In this document: positions 18,007-27,251 of the stretch, piece by piece
Position numbering within the stretch: position 1 is the first letter of the stretch
Layout of the letters: each line of letters opens with the position of its first letter
NCBI GenBank assembly: GCA_017466345.1
Contig: JAFTUI010000006.1
Span: forward strand, 1-64,000
Origin: Tidjanibacter sp.
GTDB taxonomy: Bacteria; Bacteroidota; Bacteroidia; Bacteroidales; Rikenellaceae
Reading direction: 5' to 3'
DNA: 64,000 nucleotides
The notes under the pieces: model-generated
Told to the model about the DNA's origin: nothing
The model's input: only the letters and a program-made list of their open reading frames with translations
Databases searched by the model: none
Position numbers and translations under genes: made by a program

Positions 18007-18095
18007 CTATTTGATAACTACCTTAACCGCTACAAAATTACCGTTACAAAACGAAAAACGGAAATATAAGTGGTGAAAAAATTAGGTGTTGTTTA

Positions 18096-19331
18096 CTACA
18101 ATTTGGCGAGGACCCTCTCTAAGCCCACACCTCGCGAACCCTTAACGAGCACAAAAGCGTCCTCCAAAGGGTTCTCTTCGAGCCACACAGCCAGCTCTGC
18201 TGCACCCGCAAAGCGCACCACTCTGCTGTCGGTCATCTCCTCTGTTTTTGAGAAGTTGCTACCCACAAGCAGCACCCTCTCGGCACTGCCCGCCAGAGCC
18301 GCCCTAAGCACCTCCAAATGCTCCTCGTGGCTCCACTCGCCAAGTTCGAGCATATCGCCCAATATCAGCACTTTGTGGGGGTAGTCGGGATGGGTGGTTG
18401 CGTTATGATTTGCAATAGCCACACCCATACTCGAAGGGTTGGCATTGTAGCAGTCCACCGTTAGCAGGTTCCTTTGGGTGGTCATAGACTGCGAGCGGTT
18501 GTTGGAGGGTGTATAGTCGGCAATAGCCGACAAGATTTCCTCGTGCTCAACACCAAAATACTCGCCTACCGCCACCGCAGCAGCGATATTGTAGCGATTG
18601 TAGTCGCCCACAAGGTTACTCCTCACGCCTTCCGATAGCGAGGTCTTATAGCCCACCGTCTGCAAGCCCTCACGCTCGGCAACCATTGCACTAAGTACCT
18701 CATCATCCGAGCGGTAGAGAGCTACACCCCCACTCCTAAGCAGAAAGTCGTAGAGTTCGCCTTTACCCTTGCGGATGCCCTCCACACCGCCAAAGCCCTC
18801 CAAATGAGCCCTGCCGATGTTGGTGATGAGTCCATAGTCGGGCGCAGCGATGCTTGCCAAGAGTGCAATTTCGCCCTGGGCACTCGCACCCATCTCCACA
18901 ATCGCAAACTCGGCATCTGCGGGTATGGATAGCAGCGTCAGCGGAACGCCTATATGGTTATTCAGATTGCCTTGCGTGTAGCAGGTGCGCAATTTGCGCG
19001 AGAGGACCGCTGCCACCAACTCCTTGGTGGTCGTCTTACCATTTGTGCCCGTTATGGCGAGCACAGGCATAGAGAGTCTTGTACGGTGGTAGTGCGCCAA
19101 CTCTTGGAGCGTTCTAAGTGTGTCGGGCACGATAATATAGCGGTCATCCACCGCCACCTCAACACTATCCACAACTGCCCAGCGAGCACCAGCCTCCAAA
19201 GCCTTTGCAGCGTAGAGATTACCATCGAAATTATCGCCCCTCAGGGCAAAAAACATCTCCCCACCGACAATCTTCCTACTGTCGGTCACAACGCCCTTTG
19301 AGGCAAGGTATTTTTCGTACAAACTTTCCAT
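18096..19331 (-). CDS. murF: UDP-MurNAc-tripeptide D-Ala-D-Ala ligase
   Basis: Adds D-Ala-D-Ala to the UDP-MurNAc tripeptide, the last cytoplasmic step of the peptidoglycan precursor. 411 residues with Mur ligase N-terminal domain (VTDSRKIVGGEMFFALRG), the P-loop ITGTNGKTTTKEL near 100-112, and the downstream GNLNNHIGVPLTLL and VEMGASAQGEI motifs that distinguish MurF. ATG 19331 is used; an upstream TTG at 19349 adds six residues. It sits alone rather than in the usual mur/fts cluster. Confidence 0.94.
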   Translation of the reverse strand: MESLYEKYLASKGVVTDSRKIVGGEMFFALRGDNFDGNLYAAKALEAGARWAVVDSVEVAVDDRYIIVPDTLRTLQELAHYHRTRLSMPVLAITGTNGKTTTKELVAAVLSRKLRTCYTQGNLNNHIGVPLTLLSIPADAEFAIVEMGASAQGEIALLASIAAPDYGLITNIGRAHLEGFGGVEGIRKGKGELYDFLLRSGGVALYRSDDEVLSAMVAEREGLQTVGYKTSLSEGVRSNLVGDYNRYNIAAAVAVGEYFGVEHEEILSAIADYTPSNNRSQSMTTQRNLLTVDCYNANPSSMGVAIANHNATTHPDYPHKVLILGDMLELGEWSHEEHLEVLRAALAGSAERVLLVGSNFSKTEEMTDSRVVRFAGAAELAVWLEENPLEDAFVLVKGSRGVGLERVLAKL

Positions 19332-19423
19332 TGGAAATGCAAAATTCAAATGAGAGAAATGGGAGTTATGAGAGTTATGGGAGATATGGGACTATTTTTC
19401 AATTTTCAATTTTCAATTACAAA

Positions 19424-19461
19424 CACATTTAACTGCTTGGCAAGCCAAGCAGTTAAATGTG
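19424..19461 (-). terminator. manC terminator, 17-bp stem overlapping the gene end
   Basis: Arms 19424-19440 and 19445-19461 pair perfectly around CAAG. The right arm includes the manC stop codon (19453) and its last two sense codons. Confidence 0.75.
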
Positions 19462-20535
19462 CTTATCGCCCGCCTCGAACTTCACCGTCTCCACAAATCG
19501 CTTAATATGCTGCTCCGCCTTGCGAGGGCATACCATCAGCACATCGTCAGTATCGACCACAATATAGTCGTGCAACCCCTCCAAAACAGCAATTTTACCA
19601 TTGGGGAGTTTTATGATGCAGTTGTCGGTATCGAAGGTGAAGGTGTTGGTGCTAAGGGTGTTGCCCTTTTCGTCTTTGGGCGAGTGCTGGTAGAGGGAGC
19701 CCCACGTTCCCAAGTCACTCCAACCGAAGTCGCTACAACGCACCCACACATTCGAGGAGCGTTCCATAACGCCATAGTCAACCGAGATACCACCGCACTC
19801 AGGATATACCTTGTCTAACTCTGCCTGCTCGGTAGGCTTACCATAGTGTTCGCGTATGGAGTCGAGGATGGTGTAGGTTTCGTTTTGGTGCTCGCGGAAG
19901 GCTTCGAGGATTGTGGGCACCTTCCACACGAAGATACCCGAATTCCAGAAGTACTCGCCACTATCCACAAAAATTTTTGCCAACTCCTTATTGGGTTTCT
20001 CGGTGAAAGTTTTTGCCTTGTTGAACTTGCCCGACACCACACGCTTGCTAACCTGAATGTAGCCGTAGCCCGTCTCGGGACGTGTGGGCTGCAAACCTAT
20101 CGTCAGGAGCGTATCCTCCCTCTCCTCCACAAAGTCCATACACTGCTGTATGACCTCGCAGAAGTGGTGCTCGTTGATGATAAGGTGGTCGGAGGGACTA
20201 ACAACCATTGTCGCCTCAGGATTGAGGGCTTTGATGTGCATTGCGGCGTAGGCAATGCAGGGAGCGGTATTTTTGCCCACAGGCTCGCCCAACACCTGCG
20301 AGGGTGCTATCTCTGGCAACTCTTCGAGCACCATATCGCGGTATGCACTGTTGGTCGCCACGAGGATATTCTCGGTGGGTATGATGTTGGCAAAACGCTC
20401 GAAGGTGGCTCTCAGCAGACTCTTGCCCGTACCGAGCACATCGAGGAATTGTTTGGGGCGTTGACGGCGACTAATGGGCCAAAAGCGGCTACCTACGCCA
20501 CCCGCCATAATTACACAAAATTGGTTGTTGTTCAT
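19453..20535 (-). CDS. manC: Mannose-1-phosphate guanylyltransferase
   Basis: Makes GDP-mannose from mannose 1-phosphate and GTP. 360 residues, i.e. the nucleotidyltransferase domain without the fused isomerase domain of long ManC. Motifs: IMAGGVGSRFWPISRRQRPKQFL near the N-terminus, VSPSDHLI, FTEKPN and the GWSDLGTW segment. ATG 20535 is chosen because the GG(V)GSRFWP motif follows at the normal distance; an upstream extension to 20604 crosses the promoter. GDP-mannose would feed fucose, mannose or surface glycans. Confidence 0.94.
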   Translation of the reverse strand: MNNNQFCVIMAGGVGSRFWPISRRQRPKQFLDVLGTGKSLLRATFERFANIIPTENILVATNSAYRDMVLEELPEIAPSQVLGEPVGKNTAPCIAYAAMHIKALNPEATMVVSPSDHLIINEHHFCEVIQQCMDFVEEREDTLLTIGLQPTRPETGYGYIQVSKRVVSGKFNKAKTFTEKPNKELAKIFVDSGEYFWNSGIFVWKVPTILEAFREHQNETYTILDSIREHYGKPTEQAELDKVYPECGGISVDYGVMERSSNVWVRCSDFGWSDLGTWGSLYQHSPKDEKGNTLSTNTFTFDTDNCIIKLPNGKIAVLEGLHDYIVVDTDDVLMVCPRKAEQHIKRFVETVKFEAGDKHI

Positions 20536-20596
20536 CTCTCTTAGGCAATGTTTTTGGGTTGTTGAGCGTTTTTTACACAACTTCCCGCGGTTACTA

Positions 20597-20628
20597 TTGG
20601 ACAAAAGTACGAAATTTTACTACCTTTG
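20597..20628 (+). promoter_or_regulatory. pssA operon promoter
   Basis: TTG at 20597-20599 and TACCTTTG at 20621-20628, spacing 21 bp. Overlaps the manC promoter on the other strand. Confidence 0.6.
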
Positions 20629-20632
20629 CCAA
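20602..20632 (-). promoter_or_regulatory. manC promoter
   Basis: On the minus strand TACTTTTG at 20609-20602 and TTG at 20632-20630, spacing 20 bp. The boxes interleave with those of the divergent pssA promoter. Confidence 0.55.
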
Positions 20633-20682
20633 TTATTAAGGTATATATTTTTGGTATAAGACTACTTTTAGAACGCGAAAAT

Positions 20683-21408
20683 ATGAAAATAAAGTATTTT
20701 ACACTACCCAATTTGCTCACGCTTTGCAATCTTGCGTGTGGCGTCTTGGCGACAGTGTGTGCCGTAGCCTCCATTTGGGATACGACCATCTCGCTCAAAA
20801 TACCTCTGCTGCTTATCTTGGCATCGGCCATTTTCGACTTCCTCGATGGCTTTGCGGCAAGGCTCACAGGGCAGTACTCTGAGTTGGGTGTGCAACTCGA
20901 CTCGCTGGCCGATATGGTCAGCTTTGGCGTCACTCCTTCGCTCCTGCTGGTGGCAATGTTCTGCTCAACAGAGGGCATCGGTTGGTGGTGGCTCCTCTGC
21001 CTCGCGGTGGCACTCTGCTCGGCGCTGAGGCTCGCGAGGTTCAACATCGACCCCGAACAGAAGGAGAGTTTCATCGGTCTGCCTACCCCCGCACTTGCCA
21101 TTGCAGTGGGCTCCTTGGCGTGGGCTATGGAAGAGGGTGTGCTGACACTCTCTCCCAGCATAATCCTTGCCATAAGTGTTGTGGGTGCGTGGTTGCTCAT
21201 CTCGCCCCTGAGGATGTTCTCGTTCAAGTTCAAGAGTTTTGCCACAAGGGACAATGCTGTGCGCTATGGCTTTATCATTATGGCACTTACAGCTCTTATC
21301 GTAGGAGGACTCTCCACCCTCTGGTGCATCATCGTACTCTACATCATTACCTCTATTGTGGTAAGCATCGCCGAGGATTGCAAAGCAAAAAGAAACACAC
21401 GAGCATAA
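20683..21408 (+). CDS. pssA: CDP-diacylglycerol-serine O-phosphatidyltransferase
   Basis: Makes phosphatidylserine, the precursor of phosphatidylethanolamine. 241 residues with about seven hydrophobic segments. The CDP-alcohol phosphotransferase motif DG-x2-AR-x8-G-x3-D-x3-D is complete: D55, G56, A59, R60, G69, D73 and D77. ATG 20683 is used because it gives the normal membrane start MKIKYFTLPNLLTL. First gene of a plus-strand envelope operon with the porin (9-bp gap) and the transglycosylase. Confidence 0.95.
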   Translation: MKIKYFTLPNLLTLCNLACGVLATVCAVASIWDTTISLKIPLLLILASAIFDFLDGFAARLTGQYSELGVQLDSLADMVSFGVTPSLLLVAMFCSTEGIGWWWLLCLAVALCSALRLARFNIDPEQKESFIGLPTPALAIAVGSLAWAMEEGVLTLSPSIILAISVVGAWLLISPLRMFSFKFKSFATRDNAVRYGFIIMALTALIVGGLSTLWCIIVLYIITSIVVSIAEDCKAKRNTRA

Positions 21409-21417
21409 GACAAAAGC

Positions 21418-23556
21418 GTGAAAAAAGCACTCTACATACTCTCCGCTGTGTGTGCCGCACTCTTGTTGGGCACACTCACCTCTCGCGCCCAAAGTATGGA
21501 TGCCTTAGACTACGGACGTGACGGTGGCGCTGCGCTTGCAGCAGCGATGCAGAACGCCAACAACAACCCCTATTCGGGCGAAGTGGAACTCGATGAAAAT
21601 GGCAACCCCATTGTTCCGGAGGAGCAAACCGACTCAGTGAAGATCAAAGAGATTATGCCCTTGGAGTCCTACTTCTTTGGCGACTCCATACGCCGCCAAA
21701 AGCACTTCCGCTGGGTGGCAGACACCTACACCAACAACATCCGTATGGAGCAGGTTGACACCCTTTTGGGTATCTTCTCGCGCGACTACCCCTTCCAGAG
21801 GGAGGATGTGGGCGATGCGAATGTGGGCATATTGGGCGGAGTGAGCACCCCGCTGAACTTTGCCCGCCGCCCCAGAGGCAACGATTTCGACTTTGTGGAT
21901 GGGTACTACTCGTATCTCTTTACCATAGAGAACGCCTCGCACTACAACAATAAGCGTCCCTACACCTCGCTTGCCTACCAAACGGGCGGTCAGAAGCGTT
22001 ATGCCGAAGACAAACTCGAAGTACTGCACGCACAAAACGTAACCCCCTCAACGGGCTTCAACGTGCGCTACAACTCCTACCACTCGCGAGGCATCTACAA
22101 TTGGCAGCGCGGCAAAGTGACAGATTTTGCAGGCAATGTGAGCCATACGGGCAAACGCTACTCGCTCCACGCGGGAGTCATCGCCAACACCATCTCGCAA
22201 CGTGAAAATGGTGGTTTGGTGGAGGCTTGGCACGTTACCGACACCCTCTACGAGTCGGCACAAGGTATGCCTATGAAGATGAGCGATGCTCTCAACAAGG
22301 CATCGAACACCTCGCTCTATGCAGTGCAGACCTATGGTATTCCCTTTGTACCCCTCACAGACTCGGTATTCACTATGGCAGACCGCACAGCCATACACTT
22401 CGGTCACGCCATAACCTACAACCGTTGGGGCAGGCGCTATACCGACACCCGCGCTGGCACCTCCTACAACATCACCGACCGCACAGGTGCAGTTGTCGAG
22501 AAGCGCAACTTCTACGAGAATTGGTACATAGACCCAACAACTACAAGCGACACACTCGCAGAGTCGTTGCTCAGCAATAGACTCTTTGTGCAGTTTGTGC
22601 CCTACAACCGCGAGGGTGTGGTTGGTACGGTGGATGGCGGTATAGGCTGGGACCACCACCAATACTTCCAATTCCACTTAGACGACTATCTGAGTGGCTA
22701 CCGCACCGAGAAATTCAACACCTACTACGCCTACGCCGATGCGAAGGGATTTTTGGGTAGGTGGCTCGATTGGCACGGTAGGGCAAGGGTGAATGTTGCG
22801 GGCTATCGTGCAGGCGATATGAGCATTGACGCCGATGCAAACCTAAGGTTCTTTGTGAAGGAGCGTCCCATAACCCTCTCTGGTAGGCTCTCCTACTCGC
22901 TCCAAAGTCCCTCCTATTGGGAGCAAAACTACTTCTCGAACCACTTTGCGTGGACAAATAATTTTGAGCGTCAGAGTTTTACGGAGTTGGACGTGAGGCT
23001 TACAGTACCCCACACGGGGACTATCGTGGGCTTCAACCAGACACTCATAAGCGACCCCATCTACTATGGCACGGACGCTATGCCCACGCAGCGATTTGGT
23101 ATAGAGAGCGTGACGGGTATCTACCTCGAACAAAACTTCACTTTCGGTGGACTGCATCTGGACCATCGAGTGCTCTTCCAATATAGTTCGGCAGACGATA
23201 TTTTCCCAGTGCCTCGCTTGGCAGGAAACATCTCCTACTATTACACCTTCCAGCCCGTGAGGGATGTGCTGACACTGAAAATAGGTCTGGATTGTTGGGC
23301 AAATACCCCCTACTACGCTCAGGCATACAATCCCTCTACAATGATGTTCCACAATCAGCAAGAGGTACTGATTGGCAACTATCCATACGCCAACCTGTTT
23401 GTCACTGCCAAGTGGAAAACGATGCGCATTTTCGTACAGTATCAACACGCCAGCGAGGGACTCTTAGAGAATTTCAAAGACTCTTTCAGCGTTCCATTCT
23501 ACCCCTACAACAGGGCACTCATTAAGTATGGTATTTGCTGGTACTTCGACAATTAG
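21418..23556 (+). CDS. Putative porin family outer-membrane protein
   Basis: 712 residues with a signal peptide (MKKALYILSAVCAALLLGTLTSRAQ) and a GTG start. After an acidic linker (about 30-80) the protein is a long run of alternating aromatic and polar beta strands ending in the aromatic KYGICWYFDN, typical of a beta-barrel. It fits the Bacteroidota putative porin family (Porin_10). The channel substrate is unknown. Located between pssA and a transglycosylase gene, with 9-bp spacers on both sides. Confidence 0.85.
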   Translation: MKKALYILSAVCAALLLGTLTSRAQSMDALDYGRDGGAALAAAMQNANNNPYSGEVELDENGNPIVPEEQTDSVKIKEIMPLESYFFGDSIRRQKHFRWVADTYTNNIRMEQVDTLLGIFSRDYPFQREDVGDANVGILGGVSTPLNFARRPRGNDFDFVDGYYSYLFTIENASHYNNKRPYTSLAYQTGGQKRYAEDKLEVLHAQNVTPSTGFNVRYNSYHSRGIYNWQRGKVTDFAGNVSHTGKRYSLHAGVIANTISQRENGGLVEAWHVTDTLYESAQGMPMKMSDALNKASNTSLYAVQTYGIPFVPLTDSVFTMADRTAIHFGHAITYNRWGRRYTDTRAGTSYNITDRTGAVVEKRNFYENWYIDPTTTSDTLAESLLSNRLFVQFVPYNREGVVGTVDGGIGWDHHQYFQFHLDDYLSGYRTEKFNTYYAYADAKGFLGRWLDWHGRARVNVAGYRAGDMSIDADANLRFFVKERPITLSGRLSYSLQSPSYWEQNYFSNHFAWTNNFERQSFTELDVRLTVPHTGTIVGFNQTLISDPIYYGTDAMPTQRFGIESVTGIYLEQNFTFGGLHLDHRVLFQYSSADDIFPVPRLAGNISYYYTFQPVRDVLTLKIGLDCWANTPYYAQAYNPSTMMFHNQQEVLIGNYPYANLFVTAKWKTMRIFVQYQHASEGLLENFKDSFSVPFYPYNRALIKYGICWYFDN

Positions 23557-23565
23557 GAAGTTCCT

Positions 23566-24927
23566 ATGATTAAACCCTCTCAACTACACACCCCACTACT
23601 GCTAACCCTCACTGCGATACTGCTCTTTGCGATGGGTGGTTGTGGTACCGCTTCGCGCTACTTCAATGGCGAAGTGAGCCTTGCAATGTCGCAAGATGTG
23701 GCTGGTTATGCGGTAGTTGGTGGCGAGCACTATGGGTTTGGAGTGGAAGTGGCGGACACCATTGCCCGAACGATGAATAGCAAACTGAGGGTTTTGCCAC
23801 GACTTACGACCTCTGCCATTAGGGAGGGTTTGGAGCGTGGCGATATTGACATCGCCTTGGTCCCTCGTTCCGAGAGGGTGTTGCTCCACGACTTCCCTTC
23901 GGAGAGTTTCTACACCACCGGATATGTGTTTCTTATGCCCTCGTGGACAGCCAGCAAAGCGGATGTTTACGATGCCGAGATGTGGCGTGGTAAGCGACTA
24001 CTCACCGACAGCCACTTCCGCGACCACGCAACCTACAAGGAGTTCGTGCAGAATGGCATCTTGTGCGATACTGCTCGCTTGGACGGTATAGAGATGGCTC
24101 GTAGGGTTATGGCAGGGCGTGCCGATGCGCTCGTCTGCGAACGTAGCGAGGCAGAACTCGTAAAGTTTCTCTATCGCTCACTCTCGGAGGTAGTATCCAT
24201 CGAGGAGGAGTGCGAAGTGATACTCATCTTCGGCTCCCGCAAGATAAAAGAGGATTTCACAGCCCGACTTACCACTCTCTCCGCCTCGGAATACTACGCC
24301 ACTCTTGCAGACCTCTACTTCGGAGAGCGTTCTATTGCCGAGCGTTTCACGCAACTCAAATATCGCCCCACAAGGGTTGTTGGTGGCATCTCAGTGTGGG
24401 ACACCCAACTGCGCACCATCGCCAAACAGGTGGGTGTAGATTGGCGTCTGATGTCGGCTATGGCATACCACGAGTCGCGCTTCCGCAACGACCAGGTATC
24501 ACACAAAGGGGCTGTGGGACTGATGCAGGTGACACCTATCGCTGCCGAGGATTTGGGTGCAGATGAGGGCTACGACCTTGCCGACCCCAGCACCAACATT
24601 TCGCTTGCTGCAAGGCTCCTTAGACGCAACAGCCGCGCCCTCGGTTTCGGCAATTTCCCCTCCACAGACGACCAGATAGCCATTGTGGTGGCAAGTTACA
24701 ACTGTGGCATAACACGCACCATAGAGGCTCAAAGGCTGGTTGTAGCGGCGGGTGGCAATGGTAGCTCGTGGGACGAGATTAGCGCAATGATGACCAATAT
24801 GAGCTGCCCAGAGTGGATAGCCACCAGCGATTACAGGATGCGCCGCTTTGGCGATGCTCCCGTTACCATCGCCTACACCAACGCTGTGATGGCTCTCTAT
24901 GACACATATCGCTCTGCGATAAATTGA
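23566..24927 (+). CDS. MltF-like membrane-bound lytic transglycosylase
   Basis: 453-residue lipoprotein (lipobox cysteine C26 in AMGGC). Residues about 35-265 form a periplasmic solute-binding (SBP_bac_3) domain, and residues about 285-420 form the SLT lytic transglycosylase domain with catalytic glutamate E303 in AMAYHESRF, followed by GAVGLMQVTP and ASYNCG. It would cleave peptidoglycan with 1,6-anhydro-muramic acid formation. Same two-domain order as E. coli MltF. Good AGGAAG ribosome site 7 bp before the ATG. Last gene of the pssA operon. Confidence 0.93.
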   Translation: MIKPSQLHTPLLLTLTAILLFAMGGCGTASRYFNGEVSLAMSQDVAGYAVVGGEHYGFGVEVADTIARTMNSKLRVLPRLTTSAIREGLERGDIDIALVPRSERVLLHDFPSESFYTTGYVFLMPSWTASKADVYDAEMWRGKRLLTDSHFRDHATYKEFVQNGILCDTARLDGIEMARRVMAGRADALVCERSEAELVKFLYRSLSEVVSIEEECEVILIFGSRKIKEDFTARLTTLSASEYYATLADLYFGERSIAERFTQLKYRPTRVVGGISVWDTQLRTIAKQVGVDWRLMSAMAYHESRFRNDQVSHKGAVGLMQVTPIAAEDLGADEGYDLADPSTNISLAARLLRRNSRALGFGNFPSTDDQIAIVVASYNCGITRTIEAQRLVVAAGGNGSSWDEISAMMTNMSCPEWIATSDYRMRRFGDAPVTIAYTNAVMALYDTYRSAIN

Positions 24928-24941
24928 AAATTAAGGGTTCC

Positions 24942-25075
24942 TATGCCTTATATGCCTTATATGCCTTATATGCCTTATATGCCTTATATGCCTTATATGC
25001 CTTATATGCCCTATATGCCTTAGGACTATTGACGTTAGACGTTAGACGTTAGACGTTAGACATTAGACGCTCGAC
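24942..25075. repeat. 9-mer array (ATGCCTTAT) and TTGACG block, copy 3
   Basis: Positions 24942-25019 are about eight near-perfect 9-mers. Positions 25020-25075 are TAGGACTATTGACG plus six 7-bp units with slight decay at the end. The module sits directly upstream of a promoter. Confidence 0.9.
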
Positions 25076-25094
25076 AATAAATTTGGTAGCGGTT

Positions 25095-25128
25095 TTGTAC
25101 TTTTTCTCCAAAAAATACGTTACCTTTG
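25095..25128 (+). promoter_or_regulatory. Promoter of the lipoprotein/beta-barrel operon
   Basis: TTG at 25095-25097 and TACCTTTG at 25121-25128, spacing 23 bp, followed by a leader of about 60 nt. Confidence 0.5.
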
Positions 25129-25193
25129 CATAATGTGCGCACGCAAGGTAGCGCGCAAAGCAACAATACAGAGTAATAACACAACACTATACG

Positions 25194-26330
25194 ATGAAAA
25201 AGATAGTCAAACTTATGGGATTGCTTGCCGTCACGCTTGTGGTGGTGGCAACAGCCATCTCGTGCAACCCAGAGCCCGATGCTACCGATTTGGAGTTCAG
25301 CTATTCCACATTCAGTGTCGATGAGGGAGATGATGGCTACATCTCGGTCTACCTTATGGAGACACCCGAAAAACTCCCCGTAGTGGTGGATATGAAGGTT
25401 GAGATGAAGAGCGGAATGAATGCCGAGGGCAAAAAGTTGGTGCTCGATGATGTCATTGAGTTCATAACCACCGACCAAACCTATACGGTAAACAACATTA
25501 GCGACACCGAGAAAGAGATTAAAGGTGTGGAGGCAACCTACACCGAGTACAACAAAAAGGTCTATTTCACCACGAAACCCAACGACTATTTGCAGCAAGA
25601 GACCATCACGCTGCTCTTTACGATTACCAACGTGGAGGGTTCTAAGTTGGGCTCGCTCGACACCACTACCCTGACGATTGTCGATGACGAGAAGGCGCCC
25701 GCAGTGAAGGTCGGCTACTACGACACCCGCTACACCGCTCCCGCAGATGCTACTCGCGAGGGTAAGGGACAGTTCTATATGCAGCTCCACAAGGTGGGCA
25801 AGTATGAGTATGTCGCTTCGGGACTCTTCGGACTCCCCCGCCCCCGTTTAGTGGGCACTTTCAACCCCGAAGCCAAAACCATCAAGTTCGATGGCGAGGA
25901 CTACGACCACCGCCTATGGGCAGAGAAAACTGCTGAGGATGAGGCTCCATTTGTGCCCATCAATGCCTTCCGCAACGACACCCTTTGGGGTACTGCCTAC
26001 AACGAGAACAATATCCCCACCAAAGTACTCAAACTGCACGGTACGGTGGTAGATGGTAAGGAGGTTATTATGATGACCACCGAGGAGATTGCCGAGAATG
26101 CCAAAGGTGTCATCCTGTCGATTGACACCCCTTGTGGATACGAGATCTACCCATACAACAACAGCATTGTTGGACCAATGCCCGTGGGCACCTACGACTC
26201 TATGGCAAGTAGCGAGAGTATGACTTTCGGCACCACCAACTACCCCTTAGAGGTTAGCGCAACACGCGCCCTCGGTCCAGAGGATGTTCGCCCCTTTGCG
26301 GAGTGGCAACTCGCAGACATCAACCGATAA
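25194..26330 (+). CDS. Two-domain surface lipoprotein, unknown function
   Basis: 378 residues. The lipoprotein signal ends at C24 (VVATAISCN) and is followed by NPEPD, the kind of acidic stretch that exports lipoproteins to the cell surface in Bacteroidota (inference). Residues about 35-165 look like a Calx-beta-type repeat (FSVDEGDDGYISVYL ... TLTIVDDEKAP). The C-terminal half has GTFNPEAKTIKFDG and an alternating beta pattern. The plan matches the third lipoprotein of the Sus locus at 45736. Paired with a beta-barrel gene 16 bp downstream. Confidence 0.75.
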   Translation: MKKIVKLMGLLAVTLVVVATAISCNPEPDATDLEFSYSTFSVDEGDDGYISVYLMETPEKLPVVVDMKVEMKSGMNAEGKKLVLDDVIEFITTDQTYTVNNISDTEKEIKGVEATYTEYNKKVYFTTKPNDYLQQETITLLFTITNVEGSKLGSLDTTTLTIVDDEKAPAVKVGYYDTRYTAPADATREGKGQFYMQLHKVGKYEYVASGLFGLPRPRLVGTFNPEAKTIKFDGEDYDHRLWAEKTAEDEAPFVPINAFRNDTLWGTAYNENNIPTKVLKLHGTVVDGKEVIMMTTEEIAENAKGVILSIDTPCGYEIYPYNNSIVGPMPVGTYDSMASSESMTFGTTNYPLEVSATRALGPEDVRPFAEWQLADINR

Positions 26331-26346
26331 AAAAGCGTAACAGACG

Positions 26347-27000
26347 ATGATGAAAAGAGTTATTTCAGTAATGATGGCGGTAGCACTCTCCACCGCAGCC
26401 TTCGCACAGAGTGGCAGGAGTGCCAAAGAGATACGCCAAGACAACTTCATATTCGGCCCTAAGGTGGGTATTTCTATGCCCTACCAAAACATCGTTACCA
26501 ACACCACAGCCATACGCGATATGCTCGGTGGTGCAAACCTCGGAGCACAGTTTGGTGGCTATATGAGGGGTATGATTCCCTTCAAGAAGAGCAAGTTCTT
26601 GCTCTATGGGCAGTTGGAGGCTTCGTGGAATATGGACTTCTACTTTGGCGGAGGTGGCAACGCCTCGGCAGGCTACTTCAACATCCCGCTGATGATTGGT
26701 GGCGGCTATAAGTTGGCAAAAGATGTGATGCTGAGGGCCGCCTGGGGTCCTACCTATACCATTAATATATATAGCACCGCCAATACCGTCTTCAAGGACA
26801 CAGATGATAAGTATCAAACGGAGGTTGCCGAAATACTCACTCGCGATCCGTGGGGCTGGGCCGCCGACCTTGGCGTGGACTGGAAGAATTGGACTTTGGA
26901 TGTGAGATATGTCAACCAATACCGCTCGCATAGCTACATCCGCATCGCAGACGAAACCCGCTACATCTCGTGGGGTCTGACGGTCGGATACCGCTTCTAA
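26347..27000 (+). CDS. Small outer-membrane beta-barrel protein
   Basis: 217 residues with a signal peptide (MMKRVISVMMAVALSTAAFAQ). The rest alternates hydrophobic and polar residues in about eight to ten strands and ends in the aromatic TVGYRF, as expected for an OmpA-like or PorT-like (outer membrane beta-barrel) fold. No ligand can be predicted. Coupled to the upstream lipoprotein gene and ended by a strong terminator, so the two likely form one surface unit. The second ATG at 26350 is an equally possible start. Confidence 0.8.
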   Translation: MMKRVISVMMAVALSTAAFAQSGRSAKEIRQDNFIFGPKVGISMPYQNIVTNTTAIRDMLGGANLGAQFGGYMRGMIPFKKSKFLLYGQLEASWNMDFYFGGGGNASAGYFNIPLMIGGGYKLAKDVMLRAAWGPTYTINIYSTANTVFKDTDDKYQTEVAEILTRDPWGWAADLGVDWKNWTLDVRYVNQYRSHSYIRIADETRYISWGLTVGYRF

Positions 27001-27004
27001 AAAT

Positions 27005-27041
27005 AAGTGCGAATGCTTTGGGGCATTCGCACTTGTTTTTA
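27005..27041 (+). terminator. Intrinsic terminator
   Basis: AAGTGCGAATGC (27005-27016) and GCATTCGCACTT (27023-27034) form a perfect 12-bp stem followed by GTTTTTA. Confidence 0.9.
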
Positions 27042-27167
27042 GTCTAACGTCAAAAGTCCAACGTCTAACGTCTCAGGCTCAGTTCTCCCATATCTCCCAT
27101 AACTCCTATACGCCCTATAAGCCCTATAAGCCTTAGGACTCTTGACGTTAGACGTTAGACGTTAGAC
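27042..27167. repeat. Inverted TTGACG blocks around a 9-mer array, copy 4
   Basis: GTCTAACGTC-type units at 27042-27075 are the reverse complement of the units at 27143-27167, and CCCATATCT/CCTATAAGC 9-mers lie between. This is the only copy where the block occurs on both sides of the array, giving a long potential stem. Confidence 0.8.
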
Positions 27168-27188
27168 AAAAAAATTATCGCCAAAAAT

Positions 27189-27218
27189 TTGGCAGATAAT
27201 TTTTTTTGCATACCTTTG
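27189..27218 (+). promoter_or_regulatory. ABC operon promoter
   Basis: TTG at 27189-27191 and TACCTTTG at 27211-27218, spacing 19 bp, about 34 bp before the ATG. Confidence 0.6.
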
Positions 27219-27251
27219 CAGTGTACTAATACATTAATACACCCATACACT

